Origin: Micropterus salmoides
Taxonomy: Eukaryota; Chordata; Actinopteri; Centrarchiformes; Centrarchidae
Assembly (NCBI RefSeq): GCF_014851395.1
Contig: NW_024042261.1
Location: 37,225,942 to 37,289,941, forward strand
Reading direction: 5' to 3'
DNA length: 64,000 bases
A program made the position numbers and the translations under genes. Shown here piece after piece: positions 1 to 11,319 of this stretch (the stretch's first letter is position 1; each line of letters starts with the position of its first letter). The notes under the pieces were generated by a model, which searched no databases, was not told the origin of the DNA, and worked only from the letters and a program-made list of their open reading frames with translations.

Positions 1-1090
1 ATAATCTAAGCTCAGTGGTCCTCCATCTCCACAACTTCTCAGCGATGTTGACTGTGTGAATGGTGAGATCATGTCACATACCTACGTACAGTCAAAATTG
101 GTTTCTTTTTAGAAGAAGATTTTGTAGCTACTTTACCTTGACCATAAACCTGGCAGATCAACAAACATTCATATCAAGTTCAAGTTCAAGTTACTTTATG
201 TGCCATTTGCACAGGTGCAAACTGCAGATTGGTAGTTTTTTTTTCTCATTTTGAGGCATCCATCTGGGAGAATACTAGCAGGAGGTTTTTAATAAAGGCC
301 AGGAAACATTGTTTAGATTCAGATGGCATCTGTTTGAGATTATTTCTCAGAGGGCGAGTGATGACATGGAAGTCACTTTATCACTTGTTAGCCAAATTAA
401 AAATTTGGTGAAGGGCAGAACTTTTTATTAAGTGCTGCAAATGACTTCAACTTAGTTCATTAGAAAAGGGGAGGAAAAATAATTACATTACTGTGAATCA
501 ATTATGTTGCCTCGCGAATATTTCTGTGTGTCTGTGTTTGGTCCTTGGTCCAGCTGAAAATTTAGTTGATATGGTAATGATGATTACACTATTGTTAAGT
601 TTGTAATACTGTAATATCTTCTGTGATTATAGTTGAGAATAGTTGTTTTGGGGTTTTTTTGTTAAATTTATAGATAACCCTCCTCACAACTGTTACAAAT
701 TTTGGTGTAACAATTGGCCATCTAAGTTAATAGCCTGACTTTTAAATTTGTGCTCATATTTTAAGTTTTATGGAGCAATTTACAAACATAGGATGCTGCA
801 GTTATGAATAACTGGTTGTTTGGTCAGAGAAATGACCAATCAGAGGCATTGTGGGAGCCAGCTTACATTTAATAGTCTGCAAAGGTTAACTGCTATCCTG
901 CTCCAAACAGACCCGTTTTTTTTCTTCATATTATTGTGACAAATCTGTCAGTAAATGTTTGGTCTTTGTGAGAAAATAGGAACATTGATAAATCTTTGGC
1001 CAGTGGACCATGTCTGAATTTAGACATTACTGACAATGTGATTGTTGCCAGAATATAAAGAAATTACACAGAACACAGTGGAAACACCTA
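1..1090. other. AT-rich non-coding DNA, nothing recognised
   Basis: About 1.1 kb of AT-rich sequence. The open frames are short (about 60 codons), overlap each other and carry no domain. I see no splice-site pair, tandem repeat or transposon end here. Confidence 0.6.
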
Positions 1091-1094
1091 CTTG

Positions 1095-1230
1095 AGGTTG
1101 GCTCCAAAAGCGGGTCAATCCCCATAGACCCCCATGTTAAAAAGGACAACTTTAGAGCAGAAATAAATGTGTTTACAGCCTGTTGCAAAAACCTTTTTGG
1201 TCTTGGTAGCTAATTGTAATTATACATACC
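1095..1230. repeat. Dispersed fish repeat fragment
   Basis: The stretch with 'ggctccaaaagcgggtcaat' followed by 'cccatagacccccatgtt' resembles a dispersed repeat I recall from teleost genomes. The resemblance is from memory. There is no second copy in this window to prove it. Confidence 0.4.
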
Positions 1231-1309
1231 AGGATAAATTATACTTGTCCTGGTTTTGGGTTTGTGGGCTATTTCCTTTTTTATGTTGGTTAATCTTCCT
1301 CATGTCTCT

Positions 1310-2030
1310 ATTGCAACCTTCAGACTGGCCAAGTCACATGGAATCTGATCTTTTCCAGTTCGAATGTGCGCCACTTTCATATGTGGTCCAAATCCGATAC
1401 AGATCAGATTAAATGTGACCTCAGTCTGGACACTCGGGTTGGAATTGATGCGACTTTGATGTCACTGTAGAGCAGCTGTACTGTAGTTCCGCTGTAGATG
1501 AACGAAAAAGCTCCTCAAAAAGCCAGTATAAACATGTGGCTCTCTTCCTCCTCTTCCTTGCTATCATCTGCTCACAGATTCCCTTTCTTACACCTGAAAT
1601 CCACCGGACCGCGAGCTCTCTTCTGAGTTTTATGCATCCTACTTGTCTGTACAGACACAGTGGAGAGAGAAAGAGAGAGAGTTAGAGGTACTGAGTTGTG
1701 GAGCAGATGCGTACAGCACCAGAAGCCGTAATGAAAAGGACAGAAAGTTGTGAACACTTGTCATTCAGTTTGGGAGAAATTTGACCCGTGTGGGAGGACA
1801 ATAAAAAAACAGGAGTCTCCAGTGAAATTGGGAGAGTTAGCGAGTATGAGCTAACGGAGCTAAACTCTGTGGCTCTGTTTACTTCTGCATGACAGCATGT
1901 GACGTTGTGTTATTCTTCTGCTTTCAGGCCCCGGACAGTTCGCACTGGAGTCTGATATTGGCCACATTTAAGCAATAATGTCAAAAAAAAGAAATCAGAT
2001 CTGAGGAAAAAAATCCTCAGATCTGAGCAG
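1310..2030. mobile_element. Possible non-autonomous DNA transposon remnant
   Basis: The left part contains 'ccaaatccgata', 'cagatcagatt' and 'aaatgtgacctcagtctgg'. The reverse complement of the right part gives 'aaatgtggcc' then 'atcagactcc', so the two sides look like diverged inverted repeats. Vertebrate elements built from 'ATCCGAT/GATCTGA' phrases are common in fish (known from memory). The boundaries are approximate. No transposase frame is present. Confidence 0.33.
1995..2026. repeat. Perfect 13-bp inverted repeat, A6 spacer
   Basis: The left arm TCAGATCTGAGGA (1995-2007) and the right arm TCCTCAGATCTGA (2014-2026) are exact reverse complements around six A residues. Each arm also contains the 8-bp palindrome CAGATCTG. 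It lies at the right edge of the putative transposon remnant and may be part of its terminal structure. Confidence 0.9.
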
Positions 2031-2084
2031 TAAGGAGCAGTAAGTAACGTATGTCCACTACACTTCCAGTCACAGTGTTATTTT

Positions 2085-2540
2085 TCTCCATTCTCTATAT
2101 TATGTTTTTCCTTGTGTCATTTATTCATTCATTCTCCTTGTGTTTGGTGTATTTAACTTCCTGTCTTTGTGGTTATTCGTTCTCCATAGTTGTTTAGCTT
2201 TTTCCTGTGCTTTTCCTTTTTCCTTTGTTACTTACCTCTCCTCTAGTTTCCGATCCCTTCACTTCCCGCTTGTGTGATTGTTTGCTCCTCCCTGATAGTT
2301 TCCACCTGTGCCTTGTTAATCACTTCCTTCTTGTGTATTTAAGTATATGTCTTCCCATTGTTGTAAGATCATCTTTGTCCACAGCCCTTTCCCCAGTGTT
2401 TTCCCGTGTGTTGAAAATGTACCTGTGATTGTTGGAGCATTGCCTGCCTCCACTCTCCGTAAGCTTGTTCAACATTTCAACACCCTAAAACTGAACCTGC
2501 TCTGTCTCCCTGTGTCTGCGCTTGGCTCACCGTGACAATA
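2085..2540 (+). mobile_element. Possible LTR or retroelement fragment
   Basis: A pyrimidine-rich block with 'cacctgtgccttgttaatca', then 'tgtgtatttaag', ending '...cttggctcaccgtgaca'. This order (TATTTAAG promoter-like box, T/C-rich stretch, terminal CA) resembles LTRs of fish retrotransposons as I remember them. I could not find a clear TG start, a target duplication or any internal gag/pol coding sequence. A solo LTR is the best guess, and a non-LTR fragment is possible. Confidence 0.33.
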
Positions 2541-2599
2541 ATTAGATTAAATATGCATCGTGCATAATTAACAGCGTGCTGCTTTGAGTGACAGGTGGG

Positions 2600-2850
2600 T
2601 GCCCTCTCAGGTGGTTAGCCACTAGGTGGTTTAAAAACCACGCTTTATTCGGCTCACATTAGCTCCACCTCTTTGCCCATTTTTTTTGAAGTGGCCAGGG
2701 TCAGGCACTTCCAAGATGGTAACAGTTGGAGCCGCTGGGAGCCGCCCACATTGAGCTACACAAAGGCTATTCAGAAACCTTTGGATGGCGCACACACACT
2801 ACATCCATGTTTTTTACAGTCTATGGGTGGCTCACCCTTTTTGTTTATAA
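2600..2850. repeat. Dispersed repeat fragment ('acagtctatggg')
   Basis: Phrases such as 'ggcacttccaagatgg', 'ggagccgctgggagccgccc', 'tgagctacacaaaggctatt' and 'acagtctatggg' match a dispersed teleost repeat known to me from memory. No coding potential is visible. Confidence 0.4.
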
Positions 2851-3339
2851 CTACAGCAGTATTGTATTCTGACAAATATGTTACATGTGAAAACCAATCA
2901 TCTTTGCCAAAACGTTGCCCCTGATGCTCTGGTTATTGGTATATTTTGCATGTCACAACCCCTACGTTGTATTGCGTGTGGAGCATGTAAGATAACCTTT
3001 TTAGATAGTTTGACTTGGATCATCAGACGAATTGATGTGGACTGAAGAAAATGTGGCTGTTCTAAGAGCAGTGCTCTCACCCCTATTATCTCCTGATGAG
3101 CAGCAGACCAGTGATTTTCATTTCTGTGCCATTATACCTAAAGATTATAGAGGCTTTCATTTCAACCAAACACCACAAGTCATTCCCCCGTTCAGCTGTT
3201 TGTTCTGCATGCTCCTGTGTCTTAATGGCACTATTCTTTGAGAGTTTGAGATCAGAGACAAAAATTTTCTCCTCTACTGGATGAAAATTATTTGTGTGTA
3301 TTTTTATGTTCTCATATCATAGTGTGAACTTGAATGTAC

Positions 3340-3560
3340 ACTAACCAACGGGGACTCGTGTTACCGTGGGGACTTGGAAACTTGAGGATAGAGACTTAGG
3401 TTTAGGGTTCAGGTTACAACCAGGCCAGGGTTCGGGTCAAGGTTAGGCATGTAGTTGTGATAGTTAAGGTCAGTGTAAAGGGCTAAAGAATGCATTTTGT
3501 CAATGAGATGTCCCCTTGGGGATAGTGGAACAAACGTGTATGTGTGTGTGTTGGTGGTAT
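3340..3560 (+). repeat. Microsatellite-linked fish repeat R1, copy 1
   Basis: The order is 'ggggactcgtg...gtggggactt', a 'gggtt/aggtt' rich middle ('caaggttaggcatgtagttg'), 'gaatgcattttgtcaatgag', 'tgtcccct' and a short TG run. The same order of parts occurs at 15000-15267, so this is a repeat family. In fish such units commonly sit next to (TG)n tracts (known from memory). Confidence 0.6.
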
Positions 3561-5320
3561 CTGTGGGAGTGCCATTGACATCCAACAGCCTTTCCTCATA
3601 TTTCCAATTCACCACATGAATCTATCATGTTTAATCTATGCATTTGCTGTAACATGTCAGATATAATGTCTGTAACAGAGAGAAAGCAGACACTACAGAG
3701 ATTCGGTATGCCTCTCCGTTTTGTATATTTCATTACTTAAACATAACGATCATTCACTGGCTGGATCGCTTATTTATATGTGAATCTATATTTGTATGTG
3801 TACATGTACAGTATGTGTGTATTTCTGACTTTGGGGATGAGTTTTTGGGGACAAAAGTGTGCCACAGTGTAAATGTGTATGTGTGTCTATAGCGTATGTC
3901 TTTTCATGTCATGGTGAACGGCTCTCCATATTCCCCACCCAACCATTTAGTCAACTCATCTATCATGGCTATTCATTTGTCTTCCATCACCATGTCTGCT
4001 CACGCTTCCACAGGTTAATGGCATTGGCTATTAACTGAGATGCAAAGCACGTTTCCACTTACACAGTGCTGCAATATTCATCATTCAGTCCACGTAGAAC
4101 GCTCTCCTGACGCTGCTAATTCTCATTCACGGCCGCACTGGCAACAGCAGCCACCCCTCACGCCACTGAAACCATTTCCTTGCTTACCCTTCTTCCATCC
4201 TTATTTCCTTCTTATGCCATTCAATGTGAAAAAGAACTGATACAGATGTAAGAAAAAATCACTTTTCCTGATTTTTTCCTAGAAGTTGGCCCGGTTCTTT
4301 GTGCAATTTGATAAAAAAAATCAGGCATAATTATCTCCTCTGTTATTTAAAAGTTCAAACCCACTCCGATCTGCTTTTCATAACTTAAAAAGCAATGGGT
4401 GCTTTACTTGTTGCATACAGATGAGGGTGGAGGAATATTAAAAGCTTAAATAAACACACTACTGAATGTAAAAATAAACTTCAAAACTAAGGAAATGTCT
4501 GTTTAAAAAGAAGTATGTTGGTCTCTGCTCTAGGTGAACATGACAGCAAAGCATCATTTCTGTTCAACTATGTCTCCAAATATATTAATCTTCATGGATT
4601 CATACACAACTAATGTTTATTTGTAAAATAAGTTTCCAGAAAAAAGTAGCAAATGCTGCCCTAGTGCATTTGCAAACTTCATTCAATGCAAACTTTTACC
4701 AATATGGTTTGGCATCTTCTTTATTTTTCCATCACCCTTTTTTCATTGTCTGAGAATGCTAACACCAAGCACACTGTAGATCTCTCTGGCAGATGGAAGA
4801 CTCACAATATCTACTTTAGATATGCAGGGGCTTTGGCTATTATCAATTGTGTCCTCAGTCATCAGTTGTGGCAATGATTATTAACAACACAACCACAGAA
4901 GGTAAGCTCTTATTTTGGTTAAGGTTACAGTATGTTGTATCTGAACTGCTGGTTGCTCCTTGATGTGTGCCTGAAATTAAACATGTTAATAGTGAACTAA
5001 AGTGTAGAACTATTTCTTATTTTATATGCGCTAAGTATGAACAAATGTTATTTTTGCTTGCCAGATTCATTCATTCATTCATAGTGATAATACTTATGTA
5101 TGGGATCAAACAGATCAGAAACAGAAAGGCACCGGAAATTTTACTTGGTAAAGTAATGGATCCATAGGATCTAACCATGTTTTACATCTTAGACCCCAAA
5201 GAGAAGTAATATAGTTTTCTAAAAATGCACTTCTGAAAACATGTTATCAGTTCAATATTATGTTTACACGCAATTCCCATAAATTTAGTGGTAACAATGA
5301 AGTTACAATTTAATCTCTAT
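3561..5320. other. AT-rich upstream DNA, one weak R1-like fragment
   Basis: Nothing coding is recognised. At 3800-3900 there is another 'tttggggatgag...ttggggacaaaagtg' phrase flanked by TG-rich DNA, probably a scrap of repeat R1. The rest is AT-rich, with short overlapping open frames and no domain. Confidence 0.5.
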
Positions 5321-5321
5321 C

Positions 5322-5370
<49 letters not shown>
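5322..5370 (+). repeat. (GATA)12 microsatellite
   Basis: An uninterrupted GATA tandem repeat of 49 bp, about 12 units. It lies about 20 bp before the base composition switches to CpG-rich, just upstream of the likely first exon. Length variation between individuals is likely. Confidence 0.97.
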
Positions 5371-5539
5371 GGTGTGTCTTTTTGTTCTAACCCCTTGCGC
5401 AGCCTCTCTTGCGCACTGCACAGCCCACCCTCCCGTGCCACTCATTCAGCCATGTGCACTTGCAGCCGCCTCCAACCGGCGGGAAGCACGCGCTGGAATC
5501 TGCGGCTGAAGTTCAAACTTTAACCGTCTGTCAAAAATA

Positions 5540-6668
5540 CCTGCAGCAGCAGCTGTAGCTGAATGAAAGGATCAGACAGAGATGGATGTAGCGGATTAAT
5601 TAACAGACCGACGTGTGACGTTTCGGAGCCTCGCCGAGGATTACGCTTCCACAGTCTCCAACTGTGGGGTGATCTTTTTTCTCTAAAAATAGGCGAGTTT
5701 CGGTATGAAAAGCCCGCTGCAGGCAGGTCTCCACTAGGAGATATTTGCCGAGATGTTGGCGTGTTGAAAGTAGAGCTTCAGTCATTGCATTTTAAACAGA
5801 TTTTTAATTTCCCTTAAACAGTTTTTTTTTTATTTCAAATGTTTTCGGAGCTCTACCCTGGATTATCAGTGTCGGTTTTCACTTGTGTGATTTATTGTTG
5901 ATCAGGAAGGACGCAGCTGGACACCGCCCGGACCCGTGATAAGGAAACCGGGACGGGATTTCATTTTGTTACCTTGGTTTTGGGAAGGAAAAAAGACAGC
6001 CAGCGTCCAGCCCTGCGTGCTGACAGATGGCAACCGCGCATGTTACTGGAATATTTTTGGAATTCAAATTGTTTTATGTGTTAAATAGGCCCTACCTGGA
6101 GGAATAGCTGCATGTTTTGAGAGCAGACCAGTCGTCCTTATCCCCCAAACGGATGCTCGGATAAGTGAAAGGGTTATTTGCGCTCAGGGACATCCTCAGT
6201 GTTGGTGGGTCTGTAGTTTCTTATAGTAGGCTATTTGTCTTTTAAAGCACAAACCGGAGCTGCGCACTGGTTTTTTATATTGGGACTTGAGATTAGCTAT
6301 TTAGCCTCCCAACATCACTTTTCTCTGCTTCCTCTGGCGTTGGATATCTCTGAGGACTGTGTCCAATGAAAGAGAAAATTTACACTGATGGCACGAGCTC
6401 TTACGTCCATGTTACCTTAAACGCCTTATTGGAGTAACCTCAATTAGGCTTTGGAGGGCGAATGGGAGGCTAATTGGAGTTTTTCAGCAACCGTGTGACC
6501 CCCTCCATCCACCCACCCTTCTCGTTTGAGGATCTATGTGTACGTGGGTGCTTGTCGTGGGTTTGCACGTTGAGACCACCGGCACCTGGATTCCCGGTTC
6601 GCCACCCTTTTTTCTTCTGCCTAACTGCGAGCACGTCTGTTGCGGTAATTCAGCTTCTGCGGTCCGGT

Positions 6669-6701
<33 letters not shown>

Positions 6702-6928
6702 CCGTTTATTCAGCCCCAGAAAACTACTAAGATAGCCTCTCTCTCCCTGTGTGGATGGAAGAGGAGTCTCGCAGGATAGGAGACCAGGAGTTGGGATAAG
6801 CCGCCGAGCCTGACCGCCGTTTTTAAAGCCTTCTCATTGTGATTTAACTCATCTGTTAGTGGACGGATCGGCCGAGGAAGAAAAAGGGATTCTGGAGACA
6901 AGACTAGAAGAGCTGGAGATCGATGAAG
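5540..6928 (+). other. Likely first exon, mostly 5' UTR, of an unidentified gene
   Basis: Long CpG-rich sequence ending in ...GATGAAG|GTAAGG at 6928/6929, an excellent match to a vertebrate splice donor. Inside are several short upstream frames (5563-5817, 84 codons; 6474-6779, 101 codons), none with a recognisable domain, so I treat the exon as untranslated. The last six bases are ATG AAG, so translation could begin there, but the context is weak (T at -3). The 5' limit is a guess. I do not recognise the gene. No downstream exon could be identified in the next 57 kb, implying a very long first intron if the reading is right. Confidence 0.5.
6671..6699 (+). repeat. (CA)14 microsatellite inside the putative 5' UTR
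   Basis: A perfect CA repeat of 29 bp lies within the presumed first exon. Dinucleotide repeats in a 5' UTR are unusual but not rare in fish. Confidence 0.95.
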
Positions 6929-7559
6929 GTAAGGCTGATTGATCGGCTGTTAATAATGCAGGGTGTGTGAGATGGCGGAGGATGCTCGGTGGGACCGAGC
7001 TCAGCTATGCAGTTGATTTTTTTTCTGCCACGGGGATGCCGGGCTCATCGCGGTGCCAACAATAGTTTTATTCTTAGTGCCCAGGAAATGAATCATCGCT
7101 GTAATCTGATTAGGCTCTGCCATAACCTCGCTCTGTGTGTGACTGCTCTCTTTTTGCGCCTGTGTTGGCACTGTTTGAAGACTCTGCCATTCTCTTAGGC
7201 TGCAGACTATTTATTTAGAGCTCTCTAAAATCTAGCACACCTGCGCTCGCGCTATTGACAGTGTTCTCTCTGGTGGTTCAAACGGTGAAAGGCTAATTGT
7301 TATTTGGCGTCTCACTTCTGTGCTGTGATGCATTGGACAGGCTGGCAGCCCCGTCGTGCCTGTATGGGAATGTGTGCGTGCTGTTTGTGTGCGTGCGTGT
7401 ACGTTGGGCTTGCGCGCGTATGGTTGCATCCGTTCGCGCGCGCGTGTGTGTGGGAGCGCAGTAATAGAACCCATTTTGGGGGAGCCTTCTGTCTCACTCT
7501 CTGTTTCTAAAGCTGCCTCATCATGCCGCTCCAGTTGACTGGCGTTACAGCCACATCCA

Positions 7560-7900
7560 TTATGCAGGAGGCTAGGAGATGAGAACACAAGAGGGGAGGA
7601 GAGTGGGGAGGAAAAGGAAACTAGGCGGAAGGAAAAGAAAGTGGAATAGAGGTAAGGAATCCAGGAATCCAGGAAAGGGGCAGGTGAGGAAATATGTTAG
7701 AAGTGAGTAGATGGAGCAGTAGAGGACAAGGAGGGAGGAGGAGGGGGAGATGGGAGGAAATCACAAAAGAGTGTTAAACAAGGGATACAGGAAAAGACAA
7801 GGTCAGAGGAGAGGTGTGGAAGTGAGGATAGCATAGGTGAGATGAGGAGAGGGGAAGGATGGGAGAAGGGTGAGGAGAGTAAAGAAGGGGCAGTAGAAGA
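7560..7900 (+). repeat. Purine-rich tract, about 340 bp
   Basis: Nearly all A and G on the + strand ('gaggggaggagagtggggag', 'aaaggaaactaggcgg'). The opposite strand shows false open frames because stop codons are depleted in such DNA. It lies about 600 bp downstream of the putative splice donor. Confidence 0.8.
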
Positions 7901-7903
7901 GCA

Positions 7904-7990
7904 ATAGGGCTGAATGATTAAAAAATCCTGCAGGGGAAAAAAAAACATTAAGATATTTTTGCAATATATGTTACATGTTAACCAAAATCT
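7904..7990. repeat. Possible hAT-type terminal fragment
   Basis: 'tagggctgaatgatta' followed by A/T-rich sequence is like the ends of short fish hAT elements, which begin with TAGGGCTG and ATTAA phrases. A convincing second end was not found, so this may be a truncated end only. Confidence 0.3.
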
Positions 7991-7999
7991 TACATAAGT

Positions 8000-8700
8000 T
8001 CACCAAAGATATGCAGATTTTGACTCTACGTGTAGGAAGAAAGAAGCAAAGTAAGATCTGCTCTCTCAGAATTGGTAATTCACTGTGCAGGCAGAGCTTC
8101 CCTGTGAAACCACTAACACATACAGTACGTTAAAAAATCTGACTTAATTATATTATTTATGATGATGATGGTCCTGACTGTATGTCTTTTAGAGAGTAGA
8201 GGAAACAACACAGCCGAACAGAACACAACACGACAGAGAGATGGTTTCGAAGCATAAAGGGAGCCAGGGAGTGTTTAGGGACCAGTGACAGCTCCACACT
8301 GAGATGGCTTCTGTTTCAAAGAAAGATCTGAAAGAGCAGTCCAAAAATATCTCCACAGACATCTGAACAAGCTGCTTTTAGTTCATGGATCAGTCTTGGA
8401 ACCCACCGACAATCAGCTTCTGGGATCAATGTCCAATGTTTCGGGGCTTCTGGTGAACTTAGCGGATCTCCGGATAATGGATAATGTATATTCAGGCCAA
8501 GGCTTCCTCTTCACAGGCTGGTAATTGTTTACAGTCCAATTAGCAATCTCATAACCCATCGGCAATCGCCTGATGATTATTTTTAGTGCAGATACATTTA
8601 TGAAAAGCTAATCTCTAGGGTTCCAAGATTGCATTTTGCGTTCAGCCTCATTTCGCTTTCCACACGGACTGTTCACCTGCATGCAATCAATTCCCGCTCA
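8000..8700. other. Non-coding DNA, possibly conserved in part
   Basis: No gene seen. The part from about 8510 to 8700 has a mixed, non-repetitive composition with 'gattattttt' and 'caattag' homeobox-like motifs, as in many conserved non-coding elements. Conservation cannot be judged from one sequence. Confidence 0.35.
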
Positions 8701-8704
8701 AACG

Positions 8705-8740
8705 TGATTGGTCAATACTACTTGCATTATTGACCAATCA
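8705..8740. promoter_or_regulatory. Perfect 13-bp inverted repeat with opposed CCAAT boxes
   Basis: TGATTGGTCAATA (8705-8717) and TATTGACCAATCA (8728-8740) are exact reverse complements with a 10-nt spacer. Each arm contains a CCAAT box (ATTGG or CCAAT), the binding core of NF-Y. A cis-regulatory site is plausible. A remnant of a transposon end is the alternative. Confidence 0.6.
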
Positions 8741-8839
8741 TTATCTACAGACTACAAAAGGAAACCACAATGCTTCTTCTTGTCCCTTGTCGCCTACACA
8801 TTCGGCATTAATATGCAAATATATGTTAATGTTCATAAT

Positions 8840-9600
8840 TCAGGACCATGGAGAGATCCTCAGAGGCAGTCTGATTCCTAGCAATGGCAAGTTTTTAACT
8901 AAATGGAGAGATGATGTGGTTTCAGAACCATGGACAGCTCTAACATAATTCAACATAGCTGCTTGTAGTTTGTGGATGGAATTAAACAGGTTGATTAGGA
9001 TTCAGAGCTCCTTACAGTCCCAGGAGCAGTGTAACAGAAACTCAACTCAGTGGTGAGGTTTAACTAATCTTCAGCATATTGGAGAGATCCGACGTGGGTT
9101 CAGAACTTGGAGAGCTCTAACATCATTGTAGTGCCATAGTGAGCTCTAGACGGTTTAAGCACCACGGAGAGCTCCAATATATGCTCAGTGCCAGTGAGCT
9201 CCTACATGGTTTTAGAACCATGTGGTGATCCAGCATAGCTTTTTGTATTTTGCAGTTAGATTAAAAGAAGATGACCAGAATTCAAGACCAATGGCATTCT
9301 AATAGAGACTGATCTCAGAGCTGAGGTCTGACATTGGTTTCAGTTCCATGGGGAGAGTAGATATAGTTCAAGGAACCGTAAAGAGTAATGGTTAGGTAGA
9401 CAGTAGGGTTGAATATGGGATTCAGGATCAAGAATAGCTCCTTAGATGCTTTCTGAGGGACACAGTAATAACAACCGATATCAGTGCTGAGGTCTGACAT
9501 AGGCCCATGGAGAGCTCCTGCAGACTTACTGAAAGAGCTACACGGCTGAGGGCAGATCCATGAAGTTTCTGACATGCTGACTGCAGTTTCAAGTGCCATA
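8840..9600. repeat. Decayed long-period tandem repeat
   Basis: Phrases recur in the same order with many changes: 'ccatggagagatcctc' (8848), 'accatggacagctctaacat' (8928), 'cttggagagctctaacatca' (9106), 'ccacggagagctccaatata' (9162), 'cccatggagagctcctgcag' (9504). The pair 'gagctgaggtctgacatt' (9317) and 'gtgctgaggtctgacata' (9485) is 168 bp apart. The pair 'aacatagctgcttgtagttt' and 'agcatagctttttgtatttt' is about 283 bp apart. I read this as an old, uneven satellite-like array. It is not a known family to me. Confidence 0.55.
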
Positions 9601-9609
9601 TGAGACTGG

Positions 9610-11310
9610 CGAGCCTGGACAAAGTGTTAGATTTGTGATTGAACTTTAGTTCATACAAAGAGTCATGTAGTATGGATGTAGTCAGGCTGTGTTTCTTTTC
9701 ATTTGAAAGACATAACCAGCCTCGCTTCAGGAGTATCAGCGCAAGGGTGCATAGAAGCTGGACATCCTGGACGTTCTCCATTCCATCAGATAGCCAGTGG
9801 TTGTGTTTGCCTGTCCCTACCTCAGGAGATGAAATTAGCTTTCAGGGTTGGTGTAGTCAGTGGAGAGAGTATGTTCTGCGGGTTTAAACAGGCATGTTAG
9901 TGAAAGTCCTGCCTGCTGAGTTGCTATTGAGCAAGACACTACCACCTTCAGAGTCAGTGTTTTGCAACTGAGCCTGACTTCTCACTTAACCCTCCCACCT
10001 CTGGAGAATATCTGTAGTAGAATCAATAACTTATGTGACCATTATTATTGTGGTTTCAGTCCATATATACTTCGCCATGAACTGTAATCTATTTTTTAGA
10101 ATCAAAATTTTATTGGCATTTATAGGTTGCAAATGGGTTTGGACCCCCATAAGAATACAAGCCTATACTATTTAGTCTAGCTGCTCATCATTGATATAAG
10201 TCCGCTCATATGTGCTGCTTCAGGGTCATTAAAATACACAACATAATATATATATGTGTATATGTTATTAGGAAACAGGCCAACGCATGTGTAAGATTAT
10301 TTATTTAAATTGATTTCAGCGCATGAGAGGTGCATTTGAAGTTGCAGTGGTTTCAGGAGCTTAAAGGGAGCCTTACAAGCTGAGAAAGCTTTACAGAAAA
10401 GGCAATAGAAAACACAGAACATTTAGACTGGATGTGTTGAAAGGAAGTGTTTTAGTCAGTGTGTTTCTCTAGGTCTGGCAATCTGTCAAACTTCCTAATC
10501 CCAATTGTGGGCCTTGAATTCACTGTGTATGTTTTTTTTAGAGGAGGATGAATAGTTGTGTACATGTTATTGTGATGCAGTTGCTGACGCTTGCAAGGCA
10601 AATAAACAGTTGGGAAGAATATAAGGAGAGAGAGACGACGGTCAGGCCAGCAGATGGACGGACAGACAGGCAGGTAGGCAGACACACAGTAAACAAGAGA
10701 CAGATTGACTTATAAAAGCACCAGTCATGCAGGTGGGCAGGGAGACAGACACAAAGTCAGACAGGCAAAAGAACAGCCTGGTGGCAAGCCAGCCAGTGTC
10801 ATGCTGGAGTGTGATAATAGAGTGAAATGCATTAATGCGACTGGAGTGATGCGTTGTTTTGTGGCGACTATTATCATATGGAGAGCATTACAATGTGCTT
10901 CACATCCCATTAGCAGAGAGACAGAGGGAGACATCCCCACCTCCACACTTACTCTCAGCATGCTACTCTGATGTGCTTTACACCTTCTTCTACCTATGAC
11001 ACATTTGTTGGCTGCTGTATTTTCCCTTGTCAGACAGCACACAAAAGACCCAACTGTTATTTATAAAAAGCTCCTCCAGCAGACATCTTAAGCATCTAAT
11101 CAAGTGCAAGTTGAAAAATACGATTTAACAGATGTAAAAGATTGAGGGTAATTCAATGTCGATTCAGCCTCAACATCGGGCCTATCTGTTAACCTAATAA
11201 AGGTAATAGTTCAGATTCCTTGTGCTTGGCTTTGTAACTAGTGCAAAATGAGACAGTTAAATGGCCACAAATCAAACGGAGAAGTTAAAATCAGGCCTGC
11301 TGTAACTTAT
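9610..11310. other. Non-coding DNA, nothing firm
   Basis: At 9920-9960 'ttgagcaagacacta' resembles the tail half of a tRNA-derived fish SINE, but too little is left to call it. Around 10630-10790 there is a GACA-rich stretch ('gacggacagacaggcaggta'). No coding exon recognised. Confidence 0.45.
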
Positions 11311-11319
11311 GTCTAATCT

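Larger units (their letters stand above)
5385..7460 (+). promoter_or_regulatory. CpG-rich island around a likely transcription start
   Basis: Base composition changes sharply after the GATA repeat. CpG dinucleotides are frequent through 5390-6900 ('gcgcactg', 'ccaaccggcgggaagcacgc', 'gacgtgtgacgtttcgg') and again at 7230-7460 ('ttcgcgcgcgcgtg'). Most of the remaining window is CpG-poor. In vertebrates such blocks normally mark promoters and first exons. No TATA box in a convincing place was found, which is usual for CpG-island promoters. The exact start of transcription cannot be fixed from sequence alone. Confidence 0.6.

Noticed and set aside
5322..5370. GATA repeat as a regulatory (GATA-factor) cluster
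   Set aside because: A plain tetranucleotide microsatellite explains it. Nothing indicates selection for factor binding.
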